Assembly: GCF_001693415.1 (NCBI RefSeq)
Contig: NZ_MAKX01000024.1
Coordinates: 207,303 to 271,302, forward strand
Direction: 5' to 3'
Source: Tenacibaculum soleae
GTDB taxonomy: Bacteria > Bacteroidota > Bacteroidia > Flavobacteriales > Flavobacteriaceae
DNA: 64,000 nucleotides
Below the pieces are notes generated by a model, which was not told where the DNA came from, did no database searches, and was given only the letters and a program-made list of their open reading frames with translations. The position numbers and the translations under genes were made by a program. Position 1 is the first letter of the stretch; each line of letters begins with the position of its first letter. This document shows, in pieces, positions 37,040-45,912 of this stretch.

Positions 37040-38353
37040 AAAAGTTAACTTAAAAACAGTCTCATCTATATGTGATACAAACCGAATTGTTCCGTTGTGA
37101 GCTTCCATAATACTTTTACTTAAAGTTAAGCCAATTCCAGAACCGTCTTTTCTGGTTGTAAAATATGGAATAAAGATGTTGTCTTTAATATCATTAGAAA
37201 TACCAATACCGTTATCTATAACAGATAAGTTTATTCGGTTATTCTCTTGATGTAATTTAATTCTGATTTTTGGATTTTCAATACCAACTAAAGCATACAA
37301 ACAATTAGATAATAAATTTATAAGTACTTGTTCTATTTGTTGTTTGTCAGCATCAATAATTACTTCTTTAGAGAAATCGAATTTTACACTTATTTTTTTA
37401 GATGAAAATTCATGTTGAAAAAGCATTAAAGTATTTTTAATAATTTTAGTAAGATCTACTTTCATTTTTTGAGGCAAAGGTAATTCAGCTAACTTTCTAT
37501 AAGTATCTACAAAAGATGTTAAATGGTATGAACGACGTTTAATTATTTGCAACCCTTGCGATAGCTCTTGTATTGTTTCTTCATCTGTTTGATTTTCTTG
37601 TAAAAGAGAATCTAAATTTTCGGCTAAACTACTAATAGGAGTAATGGTATTAATTATTTCGTGAGACATTACATTCATTAATTTATACCAAGCTTCTTTT
37701 TCTTTTTTATCAATTAATTGCTGAATAGTTTCTAAAGAAATAATTAAATACTCATATTGATTGGTTTGTGTAACCGAGGTTTTTAAGAAAAAACTTTCTT
37801 TTATATCGTTTACATCAATGGTAATAGTATGTTTAATTTCTTGCCATTTAGCTATAAAGTTAGCGAGGTTACCTAGTTTACCTTTCAGTAATTTCCAATT
37901 ATAAAACTTAGGTATCTTTAAAAATTCGGTAAACGCTTTATTAATTTGAAATACCTCAATATGCTCATTTGTGTCTTTTCTTAAAATAAGAACACCAATA
38001 CTTAAACTTTCTATAATATTGGTAAGAATTAACGCTTCAGATGTTTTTAAAAGACTTTTTTTTCGGTTTTTTTCTAACAATAAAGCGGTTTTGTTATGTA
38101 ACGGATTTTCTCTTTTTTTAGAAGAAAAAGTATTCGAATAATCATCATGCAACAAACAATCTATCGATTTTTCAATATCAGCAAACAGTTTTGTTAAATA
38201 ATCAAAAAATAAGAATAGTTGAAAAATAAACAAAAAAGAAAACCCAATAGTATTAATTGAGTATCCGTTTAAATAGGTAAAAAAAACCAGAACTCCGTTT
38301 ACTATTAATAGTAAAACTCTAATGAGAATCTGAATAAATTGAGGTTTTCCCAT
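37025..38353 (-). CDS. Membrane-embedded sensor histidine kinase
   Basis: In the 442 residues two membrane helices (about 9-28 and 33-53) are joined by only a few residues, leaving almost no external sensor. A PAS-like region (about 105-215) follows. Then HisKA with MSHEIINTITPISSLAENL (phospho-His about 229) and HATPase_c with NLLSNCLYAL (N-box), DNGIGI and GSGIGLTLSKSIM complete the kinase. The gene starts 1 bp after the enhancer-binding regulator stop, so they form one two-component system. Confidence 0.92.
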   Translation of the reverse strand: MGKPQFIQILIRVLLLIVNGVLVFFTYLNGYSINTIGFSFLFIFQLFLFFDYLTKLFADIEKSIDCLLHDDYSNTFSSKKRENPLHNKTALLLEKNRKKSLLKTSEALILTNIIESLSIGVLILRKDTNEHIEVFQINKAFTEFLKIPKFYNWKLLKGKLGNLANFIAKWQEIKHTITIDVNDIKESFFLKTSVTQTNQYEYLIISLETIQQLIDKKEKEAWYKLMNVMSHEIINTITPISSLAENLDSLLQENQTDEETIQELSQGLQIIKRRSYHLTSFVDTYRKLAELPLPQKMKVDLTKIIKNTLMLFQHEFSSKKISVKFDFSKEVIIDADKQQIEQVLINLLSNCLYALVGIENPKIRIKLHQENNRINLSVIDNGIGISNDIKDNIFIPYFTTRKDGSGIGLTLSKSIMEAHNGTIRFVSHIDETVFKLTFINIK

Positions 38354-38354
38354 T

Positions 38355-39728
38355 TTATAATTGATGTTTTTCTAGTCGTCTATATAATGCAGCACGGGTT
38401 AAGCCTAAATCTTTTGCTGCACGAGAAATATTACCTTGATGCTTTTGTAAAGCTTGTTCAATTAACAACTTTTCAGTTTCTTCTAAGTTTAAACTATTCG
38501 CCAATCTAGCTTCTAATTTTTTAGTTGAAAAATGTAAATCTTCTAATTGAATTTCAGTGTTATCTGTAATAATTACAGCACGTTCAACAATATGTTCTAT
38601 TTCTCTAATATTTCCGGGCCAATGGTATTTTTTTAATCCACCGATGGCTTGTGTACTATATCCGTTTATTTTCTTTCTGTATTTTTGGTTTAGTTTCTTT
38701 AAAAAATGATTCGCAAGTAACTCAACATCACCAACACGATCTCGAAGCGGCGGTAAGTTTAATTCGATGGTATTTATTCTAAACAACAAATCCTGACGAA
38801 ACAATTGCTCTGCTACCATTTTATGAATATTGGCATTGGTAGCACAAATAATACGTACATCAATAGCACGTTCTTTACCTTCACCTAAACGAGTTATTTT
38901 TCTGTTCTGAACAACCGTTAATAATTTAGATTGTAAATGGAGTGGGAGGTTACCTATTTCATCTAAAAAAATAGTACCGCCTTTTGCTAATTCAAATCTA
39001 CCAATAGTATCTTTATGAGCATCCGTAAAAGCTCCTTTTGTATAACCAAATAATTCACTTTCAAATAAATTTTCATTTAAAGAACCTAAATCGACATGAA
39101 TAAAAGGATGGTTTTTTCTTTCGGATTTTAAATGTATTTCTTTTGCAAATACGTATTTACCTGTTCCGTTTTCACCTAAAATTAAAATAGTAGCATCTGT
39201 AGGTGCAACTTTTTGCGCCAAGCCAACCGCCGATTTCATTGCTGGAGAAGTACCAATAATATGTTCTGTTTGTTGATGAAAATCTTTATCGTTTAATTTT
39301 TGAACGGTTTGTAATTGTGTTGTTTTTCGTTTAGAACGTGATAATTCTATTCCCGAATTTACAATTCCATATAACTTTTCGGTGTTCCAAGGTTTTAATA
39401 TAAAATCGGTAGCTCCTTTTTTAATCGCATCAACTGCTAAATTTACACTACCAAAAGCTGTCATTAAAAGTACGGTAGTTTCCGGACTTACTTCTTTAAT
39501 ATGCTTTAACCAATACAAACCTTCTTTACCATCTTCATAACCAATACGGTAATTCATGTCTAACAAAACAACATCTATATGGGTTGAAGAAGTTAAATGA
39601 TTACTTATTTTCTTCGGATTATTTGCTGTTATAATTTCGGTAAAATATTTTTTTAAACTTATTCTGGCAGAAAACAAAATGTCATCATCATCATCTACTA
39701 TTAATATGGTTGCTTCTTTTTTTCTCAT
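38355..39728 (-). CDS. Sigma-54-dependent response regulator (NtrC family)
   Basis: The 457 residues comprise a receiver domain (1-125; VVLLDMNYR has the phospho-Asp), an AAA+ domain (about 155-390) and a Fis-type HTH (NISRAAKDLGLTRAALYRRL). Walker A is GENGTGKY (about 180). The sigma-54 contact loop reads GAFTDA instead of GAFTGA (about 229), a common Bacteroidota variant. Walker B is GGTIFLDEIG. Divergent transcription from the adaptor-ABC operon at 39893, with dyads between, makes that operon the obvious target. Confidence 0.94.
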   Translation of the reverse strand: MRKKEATILIVDDDDDILFSARISLKKYFTEIITANNPKKISNHLTSSTHIDVVLLDMNYRIGYEDGKEGLYWLKHIKEVSPETTVLLMTAFGSVNLAVDAIKKGATDFILKPWNTEKLYGIVNSGIELSRSKRKTTQLQTVQKLNDKDFHQQTEHIIGTSPAMKSAVGLAQKVAPTDATILILGENGTGKYVFAKEIHLKSERKNHPFIHVDLGSLNENLFESELFGYTKGAFTDAHKDTIGRFELAKGGTIFLDEIGNLPLHLQSKLLTVVQNRKITRLGEGKERAIDVRIICATNANIHKMVAEQLFRQDLLFRINTIELNLPPLRDRVGDVELLANHFLKKLNQKYRKKINGYSTQAIGGLKKYHWPGNIREIEHIVERAVIITDNTEIQLEDLHFSTKKLEARLANSLNLEETEKLLIEQALQKHQGNISRAAKDLGLTRAALYRRLEKHQL

Positions 39729-39757
39729 ACTACATAGTTAGTCAATTGTTTGAATAT

Positions 39758-39783
39758 GAACAAAAATATGTTCGGTTTTGAAC
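39758..39783. promoter_or_regulatory. Candidate upstream activating dyads for the sigma-54 regulator
   Basis: GAACAAAAATATGTTC (39758-39773) is an inverted repeat, immediately followed by GTTCGGTTTTGAAC (39770-39783), which shares the TGTTC arm. The result is three alternating GAAC/GTTC arms, fitting a dimer-of-dimers site. It lies about 30 bp before the regulator's own start and about 90 bp before the predicted sigma-54 element. Confidence 0.5.
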
Positions 39784-39847
39784 ATGTGTAAAATCATTAC
39801 AAAACTCAAAACCCTATCTATCAAAGTGTTGTAGTTGTGTTTTCTAG

Positions 39848-39861
39848 TGGCATATTTATGG
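39848..39861 (+). promoter_or_regulatory. Candidate sigma-54 (-24/-12) promoter of the efflux operon
   Basis: TGGCATATTTATGG has the -24 TGGCA element; the -12 part is TATGG rather than TTGC, so the match is imperfect. A start site would fall about 39873, some 20 bp before the ATG at 39893. Confidence 0.4.
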
Positions 39862-39892
39862 AGTTAACTATGCCAAACGAATATAAATTATA

Positions 39893-41140
39893 ATGGATAA
39901 GCAGCTACAAACTAAAAACAAAACAACTAAAAAGATGCTAATATGGGGAATTCCAATCGTCTTATTAATATGTATTATTTTAATGAATTTAACGCGTAAA
40001 AAACAAGTTAACATTCATAAAGACAGTTTAAGTATTAGAGAGGTTACTCTAGGAAATTTTGAAGATGTTATTCTATTTAACAGTACAGTTGAGCCAAAAA
40101 CTTCTGTCTTGGTAAATGTCATTCAGGGTGGTTCAGTTTCTGAAATTTATGTAGAAAGCGGACAAATGATAAAAAAAGGAACCCCTTTATTAAAAGTCTA
40201 CAATCCGAATGCTGAATTAAATTATTTAACGCAAGAAACAGCAATGATTGAGCAGATTAATAATTTAAGAAATTTACGTGTAAGCATTAAAAATCAGCAA
40301 TTAAGTTTAGATCAACAATTATTAAGTATTAATAATGATTTTAGAAATGCAAAACGTCAATACGATTTAGATAAGAAATTATTCGATAAGGGAGTTGTAG
40401 CAAAAAATGATTATGAAAAATCTGCTCAAGAACACTCGTATCAAAAAGAGAGAAATGGCGTAATTAAAAAAAGTGTTTCAGAAGAAAAAAGGAGTAGAGA
40501 TTTACAATTAATAAGTATAAATTCATCGTTAAATAACATGGGAAAAAGCTTAGGATTGTTAAGAAAAAATAAGGAAAACTTTACTGTAAAAGCACCGGTA
40601 GATGGTTTGTTATCATCTTTTAATCCAATACTAGGAGAAAATTATAATCAAGGACAACCAATCGGAAAAATGGATGTTCTAGACGGTTATAAATTAGTAG
40701 CAAATGTTGATGAATACTATATTTCTAAACTTAAAAAGGGAATTAAAGGAAGCGTTTCTGCAAATAATGAAAATTATAAAATAGCCTTATCAAAAATTTA
40801 TCCTGAAATTAAAAGCGGACAATTTAAAGTAGAATTATTGTTTGAGAAGGATACTTTATCAAACAATATAAAAAGAGGAATGTCTTTAAAAAGTAAAGTG
40901 TTTTTATCGGGTAAAACAAAAGCTTTATTAATACCTAAAGGATTATTTTATCAAAGTACTAACGGTAAATGGGTTTTTGTTTTAGACTTTGATAATAAAG
41001 CGGTAAAAAGAAACATTAAAATTGGTAGAGAAAACCCTTTTTATTATGAAGTTTTAGAAGGTTTAAAAGAAGGTGATAAAATAATTACTTCAAACTATGA
41101 TGATTTTAAAAATGTAGAGGAAGTAAATATAAATGAATAA
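39893..41140 (+). CDS. HlyD/MacA-type periplasmic adaptor
   Basis: This 415-residue protein has an N-terminal membrane anchor (about 14-34). A biotinyl-lipoyl half (VIQGGSVSEIYVESGQMIKKG, about 78-98) follows, then a coiled coil (about 120-225), the second lipoyl half (FTVKAPVDGLLSSF) and a beta-barrel C-terminus with KVFLSGKTKALLIPKGLFYQ. This is the membrane-fusion protein that bridges an inner-membrane ABC exporter to an outer-membrane channel. It heads the operon with the ATPase and permease; no TolC-like gene is adjacent. Confidence 0.92.
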   Translation: MDKQLQTKNKTTKKMLIWGIPIVLLICIILMNLTRKKQVNIHKDSLSIREVTLGNFEDVILFNSTVEPKTSVLVNVIQGGSVSEIYVESGQMIKKGTPLLKVYNPNAELNYLTQETAMIEQINNLRNLRVSIKNQQLSLDQQLLSINNDFRNAKRQYDLDKKLFDKGVVAKNDYEKSAQEHSYQKERNGVIKKSVSEEKRSRDLQLISINSSLNNMGKSLGLLRKNKENFTVKAPVDGLLSSFNPILGENYNQGQPIGKMDVLDGYKLVANVDEYYISKLKKGIKGSVSANNENYKIALSKIYPEIKSGQFKVELLFEKDTLSNNIKRGMSLKSKVFLSGKTKALLIPKGLFYQSTNGKWVFVLDFDNKAVKRNIKIGRENPFYYEVLEGLKEGDKIITSNYDDFKNVEEVNINE

Positions 41141-41152
41141 AAAAATATAAAT

Positions 41153-41178
41153 GTTAGTTTGAGCGCAATCGAAAACTA
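41153..41178. repeat. Copy of a dispersed GTYAGTTTGAG-type repeat inside the operon
   Basis: GTTAGTTTGAGCGCAATCGA followed by AAACTA lies in the 67-bp gap between the adaptor and ATPase genes. GTCAGTTTGAGTG at 54144 is related. Such short elements are scattered through many Flavobacteriia. Confidence 0.5.
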
Positions 41179-41207
41179 TGAAATTAAACGATTAAAAACA
41201 TATTAAA

Positions 41208-41909
41208 ATGATAAAAATAACAGATTTAGTAAAAATATACAGAACAGAAGAGGTAGAAACAACCGCTTTAAATAAATTAAGTTTAGAGGTTAAAAAAGGG
41301 GAATTTGTTTCAATTATGGGAGCATCGGGCTGCGGTAAATCAACTTTATTAAATATTATCGGTTTATTGGATGCTCCAAATGATGGAAGTTATTTATTTG
41401 ACGAGACAGAAGTTGCTAAATTTAATGAAAAAGAAAGAGCAAGCTTACGTAAAGCAAACATCGGTTTTGTTTTTCAAAACTTTAATTTAATTGATGAGTT
41501 AACTGTTTATGAAAATGTAGAATTGCCTTTAATTTACAATAAAGTTAAAGCATCAGAAAGAAAAATAAGAGTTACAGAAATTTTAGAAAGAATAGGTATT
41601 GCACACAGAGCAAAACATTATCCATTGCAATTATCTGGTGGTCAGCAGCAAAGAGTTGCTGTTGCAAGAGCTTTGGTTACAAATCCTAAGTTAATTTTAG
41701 CAGATGAACCAACAGGAAATTTAGATAGTAAAAGTGGTAATGATGTAATGGAGTTATTAACAGAGTTACACGCAACAGGTGCAACAATTGTTATGGTTAC
41801 ACACTCATCATACGATGCGCAATTTTCATCTAGAGTTATTACTTTAAAAGATGGAGAAGTAATATCTGAGAAAAAAAATGAACACACAATTGATGTTTTA
41901 ATTAACTAA
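41208..41909 (+). CDS. ABC transporter ATP-binding protein (MacB/LolD type)
   Basis: The 233 residues contain Walker A GASGCGKST (about 39-47), the FVFQNFNLIDELTVYENVELPL stretch typical of the MacB/LolD/FtsE group, signature LSGGQQQR, Walker B LILADEPTGNLDS and the H-loop VTHSS. It powers the FtsX-like permease encoded 16 bp downstream. The tight spacing implies one transcript. Confidence 0.94.
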   Translation: MIKITDLVKIYRTEEVETTALNKLSLEVKKGEFVSIMGASGCGKSTLLNIIGLLDAPNDGSYLFDETEVAKFNEKERASLRKANIGFVFQNFNLIDELTVYENVELPLIYNKVKASERKIRVTEILERIGIAHRAKHYPLQLSGGQQQRVAVARALVTNPKLILADEPTGNLDSKSGNDVMELLTELHATGATIVMVTHSSYDAQFSSRVITLKDGEVISEKKNEHTIDVLIN

Positions 41910-41925
41910 TTTAAAAAGAAGTTTT

Positions 41926-44352
41926 ATGTATCAAATATGGTTAAAAATATTCTTTAGGAATAGTAAAAAAAATTGGTTAAACACATTAATTAATATTAGT
42001 GGTTTAACTTTAGGCTTGGCGGGTTTGCTAATTGTTTTATTATATATAAATGAAGAAAAAAGCTATAATCAATGGAACCCTAATAAAGATGATGTTTATC
42101 GAGTTAACCTTAATCGACCAACATCAGGAGAGGTTTGGTTTACCGTAAATGCAGGAATGTACTTAACATATCCAAAAGAATTACCTGAAGTAACTGAGGC
42201 TTTAATGGTTAATCCATTTTATAGAAGTAAAGTTGTGCAATATAAAGATGGTTTTGAGTTTAATAATAAAACTATCTCAACTGAACCTCAGTTTTTTGAT
42301 TTTTTCCCGTTTGAAATTTTAGAGGGTTCAACTCAAAAATTTGCTGAAACAAGAAAAAATATAGCGCTATCTAAAGCATATGCAAATAGAATTTTTAAAG
42401 GAGAAAAAGCTGTCGGAAACACTGTAAAAATAGATGATGAAAGTTATATAGTAGCTTGTGTTTATAAAATTCCAAAAAATTCACATCAAGAACCTGATCT
42501 ATTAATGCAATATAGTGAAGATTTTGAAGTGCATTGGGGTAATCATAATAACGAATTATTTTGTAAAATTACTGAAGGAACAGATTTAGAAGCTCTAAAA
42601 CAAAAGATGGATGCTATAATTATTAATAAAGCATACAAATCTGAAATTGAAGAAAACGGGCTTACCATAGCCGAATTTGAAAGTCGCTATGGTTTTCCGA
42701 CCGTAGTTTTTGATAAGTTGAATACGATGTATTTACATAATACTGCAAAAAGAGCAGGGCCAAGTGGCACAGGAAACTACCAACTGTTAATGGTTTTGTT
42801 AGGTTTATCTATATTATTAATAATAATTTCTTGTGTAAATTTTATTAATTTATCTGTTGCTACAGCAACTCAAAGAGCAAAAGAAGTAGGGGTAAAGAAA
42901 ACACTTGGCTTATCAAAAAAACAACTAATGTTTCAATACATATTTGAAATTGTTTTGCAAGGATTTATATCTTTTATATTATCATTAATTATTGTAGAAT
43001 TAGCATTGCCTTTTTTTAATGAATTTGTTGAAACAGATATTTCAATACTACATACAAACTCATTATTTACTTTGTTATTATCGGTAATATTTGTATCTCT
43101 TTTAGTAGGGAGTATTCCAGCATTTTATCTGTCAAATTTTAAAGCAGTAGAGGTTTTAAAAGGAAGTATTTCTAAAAGTAAAAAAGGAAATTTTATAAGA
43201 AATATGATGCTTGGACTTCAATTTTTAATTTCAGGGTTCTTTATTATCAGTATGCTAATTGTTGGTAATCAAATTAATTATATGATGAAAAAAGATTTAG
43301 GCTTTGATAAAAAGCAAGTCTTATCTGTTGATGTATATAGCTTGCCAAATAAATTTAAAAAATTTAAGTTAGCTCAAGAAGTTTTATCGAAAAATAAAAA
43401 TATTGTGGCGGTAACAACAAGTATGTTTGTTCCTGGAGAGGGGTTTGTAAATGGTACATCTTTAAGGCATCCTAAAAACGATAAAAGTTTTAATTCTGCG
43501 TCAAATTTAGTAGCATATAATTATTTAAATTTTGCTAAGATTAAAATAATAAAAGGAAGAGATTTTTCAAAGGAAATTGCCTCAGATAGTATTAATAAAA
43601 TTATAATAAATGAAACTGCCGCTAAAAAACTAGGTATTTATAATAAACCTTTAGGAGAAAAATTAACTTTAGGTTGGTTAGACGATAATGATAGTACTAA
43701 TAATTTTGAAGTAATTGGTATGGTAAAGGATTATCATTTTGATGGTTTTGATACAAAAATTTCACCAATGTTTTTTATTCCTTGGAAAAGTTTTGATTTT
43801 ACGCATAGATGGATTCCTGCTATTCAGTTTAAAATAAACTCTAATAATATTGATAAAACTATTACAGCGATAGAAACTTTTTGGAAACAAAATATTGATG
43901 CAAAATACCCTTTTTCTTATGAGTTTTTAGATAAAAAGTTTGCAAAAACTTATAAGAAATATCAAAAGCAGCAAACATTATTCCTGGTACTTTCTTTACT
44001 AGTTATCTTAATATCGTTATTGGGGTTGTTTGCCTTAGCAACTTTAACAATTCAACAACGATTAAAAGAAGTTGCTATTCGTAAAACACTTGGCGCATCA
44101 GTAAAAGAAATTATGTTCCAATTGTTGCAGAATTTTTTAAAGATTGTACTAATTTCTTCAATAATATTAATTCCAATAGCTTATTATTTTATGCAAAATT
44201 GGTTGCAAAACTTTGTTTATAGGATAGATATGCCAGTGTTACCTTATGTTTTAACGCCTATTATTTTAATCATCTTGGTGTTTATTGTTGTTGGTTTTAA
44301 AGCTTATAAAGCAACAAAAATTGATTTAATTAAATATTTAAAATTTGAGTAA
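41926..44352 (+). CDS. FtsX/MacB-like ABC transporter permease, two-module form
   Basis: The 808 residues hold two copies of the MacB periplasmic domain plus FtsX unit. The first helix is at about 20-40, the first periplasmic domain at about 60-280, and helices at about 285-310, 330-360 and 375-395. A linker and new helix lie at about 425-445, a second periplasmic domain at about 470-670, then three more helices. RAKEVGVKKTLGLSKKQL and RLKEVAIRKTLGASVKEI mark the two FtsX elbows. With the adaptor and ATPase it forms a MacAB-type exporter; substrates may be peptides, lipids or drugs. Confidence 0.92.
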   Translation: MYQIWLKIFFRNSKKNWLNTLINISGLTLGLAGLLIVLLYINEEKSYNQWNPNKDDVYRVNLNRPTSGEVWFTVNAGMYLTYPKELPEVTEALMVNPFYRSKVVQYKDGFEFNNKTISTEPQFFDFFPFEILEGSTQKFAETRKNIALSKAYANRIFKGEKAVGNTVKIDDESYIVACVYKIPKNSHQEPDLLMQYSEDFEVHWGNHNNELFCKITEGTDLEALKQKMDAIIINKAYKSEIEENGLTIAEFESRYGFPTVVFDKLNTMYLHNTAKRAGPSGTGNYQLLMVLLGLSILLIIISCVNFINLSVATATQRAKEVGVKKTLGLSKKQLMFQYIFEIVLQGFISFILSLIIVELALPFFNEFVETDISILHTNSLFTLLLSVIFVSLLVGSIPAFYLSNFKAVEVLKGSISKSKKGNFIRNMMLGLQFLISGFFIISMLIVGNQINYMMKKDLGFDKKQVLSVDVYSLPNKFKKFKLAQEVLSKNKNIVAVTTSMFVPGEGFVNGTSLRHPKNDKSFNSASNLVAYNYLNFAKIKIIKGRDFSKEIASDSINKIIINETAAKKLGIYNKPLGEKLTLGWLDDNDSTNNFEVIGMVKDYHFDGFDTKISPMFFIPWKSFDFTHRWIPAIQFKINSNNIDKTITAIETFWKQNIDAKYPFSYEFLDKKFAKTYKKYQKQQTLFLVLSLLVILISLLGLFALATLTIQQRLKEVAIRKTLGASVKEIMFQLLQNFLKIVLISSIILIPIAYYFMQNWLQNFVYRIDMPVLPYVLTPIILIILVFIVVGFKAYKATKIDLIKYLKFE

Positions 44353-44367
44353 TATATCAAAAAGGCA

Positions 44368-44406
44368 GCTCATAAAATAACATGTATTTATGAGCTTCTT
44401 TTTTAA
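44368..44406 (+). terminator. Terminator of the efflux operon
   Basis: GCTCATAAA and TTTATGAGC pair around a 10-nt loop, then TTCTTTTTT, 15 bp after the permease stop. Confidence 0.75.
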
Positions 44407-44461
44407 TTAATTTTATTTAAAGACTTATAACTATTGTAACTTTTGCTGAAAAACATGTAGG

Positions 44462-44508
44462 TTATTCAAAAGAATAATGGTTATTATTTTATAAAAGAAG
44501 ATAATAAC
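44462..44508 (+). repeat. Two small inverted repeats upstream of the orphan response regulator
   Basis: TTATTCAAAAGAATAA (44462-44477) and GTTATTAT/ATAATAAC (44480-44508) could form two adjacent hairpins, about 100-150 bp before the ATG at 44612. They may be operators or leader structures. Confidence 0.45.
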
Positions 44509-44611
44509 TATTTCTATATGATATTATACAATTCAAAAGGATTTTAAATACCTTCGTTTTATTATTTAAAATTATTAAAACCTAAAGTAAGTTTATAATA
44601 ACCTATAAAGT

Positions 44612-45259
44612 ATGATAACACAATATTCAATTATAATAGTAGACGATCATAGTATGTTTTTAGATGGTTTGCGTAGTATTATTTCTGAAGAAAAAAATAT
44701 AGATATAATATTAACAGCCACAAAAGGAACACAGGTACTTAAGTATTTACAAATAAATCCTACACAAAAAGTAGATTTAGTAATTACAGATATTAATATG
44801 CCTGAAATGGATGGTGTTGCTTTAAATAAGGCTATAAAAGAGCAATTTCCAACAATAAAAACATTAGTTGTTAGTATGCTGGAAGATCCTGTTAAAGTTC
44901 AAAATTTAATTGAGTCAAAAGCAAATGGTTATTTATCAAAAAATGCTGAAAAAACTGAATTATTAAAAGCTATAAAAATTATCTTAAATGGCGAAAATTA
45001 TTTTTCACCAAGAATAAAAACTATTCTAATGGAAGCTATGTTTACAGCTAAAACAAAATCTCAAGTTTCATTAACAAAAAGGGAAAAAGAAGTTTTAAAA
45101 CTTATAGCTAAAGAATTTACCACTAAAGAAATTGCATCACAATTATTTTTAAGTAAACATACAATAGAAAGTTATCGAAAAAATTTAATTTCAAAATTAA
45201 ATGTACGTAATCTTGCTGGTTTAACACGTTATGCTATGGAAGAAGGTCTTTTAAATTAA
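44612..45259 (+). CDS. Orphan NarL/LuxR-type response regulator
   Basis: The 215 residues comprise a receiver domain (phospho-Asp in LVITDINMPEMDG, about residue 57) and a C-terminal LuxR HTH (LTKREKEVLKLIAKEFTTKEIASQLFLSK split over about 150-180, then NLISKLNVRN). No histidine kinase is next to it; the kinase at 37025 already has a partner. Its targets are unknown; the membrane protein at 45382 is the nearest candidate. Confidence 0.92.
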   Translation: MITQYSIIIVDDHSMFLDGLRSIISEEKNIDIILTATKGTQVLKYLQINPTQKVDLVITDINMPEMDGVALNKAIKEQFPTIKTLVVSMLEDPVKVQNLIESKANGYLSKNAEKTELLKAIKIILNGENYFSPRIKTILMEAMFTAKTKSQVSLTKREKEVLKLIAKEFTTKEIASQLFLSKHTIESYRKNLISKLNVRNLAGLTRYAMEEGLLN

Positions 45260-45269
45260 CATAAATAAA

Positions 45270-45294
45270 TATACCCCTGAAAACAGGGGGTATA
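45270..45294 (+). other. Strong hairpin between the response regulator and the membrane protein gene
   Basis: TATACCCCTG and CAGGGGGTATA pair around AAAA with one bulged G. No T-run follows (ATAATTTC instead), so it may be an RNA-stability or attenuation element rather than a simple terminator. Confidence 0.55.
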
Positions 45295-45381
45295 ATTTCA
45301 CGGTATTTCGTCTGAAATAAATTTATTAATTCCTGCAACTTTGCAGCATACAATTATACAATCAATTAAAAAATAAAAATT

Positions 45382-45801
45382 ATGATTTACGGAATTACAT
45401 TAATCCTTTTAAGTATCATCGCAGTACCTTCTTTAATTTTAGCAAAGAAACCTAATGCACAAGAATTATTAGATAAAATTGAGCCTTATCAAGGTTGGAT
45501 TGGTTTGGTTTTTTGTTTAGCAGGTGTATGGGGTATTATTTCTGCTTTTTTAAATATGGGATGGATAACCTCATTACCTATTTGGTGGGTAACTCTTTTA
45601 GCAGGAAGTGTAGTGCAAGCTGTATTAGGGTTTATGTTAGGTTTTGGAATGATTAATAAAATATTATTAAGTAAAAATGAAGCTGCACAAGAAAAAGCTG
45701 CTTTGTTAAGAGAAAAATTAGCTCCAAAACAAGGAAAATTAGGAATCTTCGGACTTATTGTTGGAGGATGGATGATTGTAGCATCAATATTATTTATATA
45801 A
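45382..45801 (+). CDS. Four-helix membrane protein with internal duplication
   Basis: I do not recognise this 139-residue protein by name. It has four membrane helices (about 2-20, 38-58, 67-92 and 118-138). [15 protein letters not shown] with [10 protein letters not shown] (about 30-60) is echoed by [15 protein letters not shown] with [10 protein letters not shown] (about 108-138), so the protein is made of two related halves. A promoter-like CAACTTTG lies at 45337-45344. Possible roles are stress-related or small-molecule sensing in the membrane; there is no direct evidence. Confidence 0.85.
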   Translation: MIYGITLILLSIIAVPSLILAKKPNAQELLDKIEPYQGWIGLVFCLAGVWGIISAFLNMGWITSLPIWWVTLLAGSVVQAVLGFMLGFGMINKILLSKNEAAQEKAALLREKLAPKQGKLGIFGLIVGGWMIVASILFI

Positions 45802-45856
45802 GCATACAAAATAGTGAAAAAGAAGGGGAATCTAAAAAGTAATTTTTAGATAATTA

Positions 45857-45895
45857 AAGCCTGTGCATTTTATAATTGTGCAGGTTTTTTTATTA
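45857..45895. terminator. Terminator between convergent genes
   Basis: CCTGTGCA pairs with TGTGCAGG through two G-U pairs, flanked by A-rich and T-rich tracts. Confidence 0.65.
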
Positions 45896-45912
45896 TTTTG
45901 ATAAAACAGAAA

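Noticed and set aside
41926..44352. FtsX of the cell-division FtsEX complex
   Set aside because: At 808 residues with two periplasmic modules and an upstream adaptor, the permease is of MacB type, not FtsX proper.
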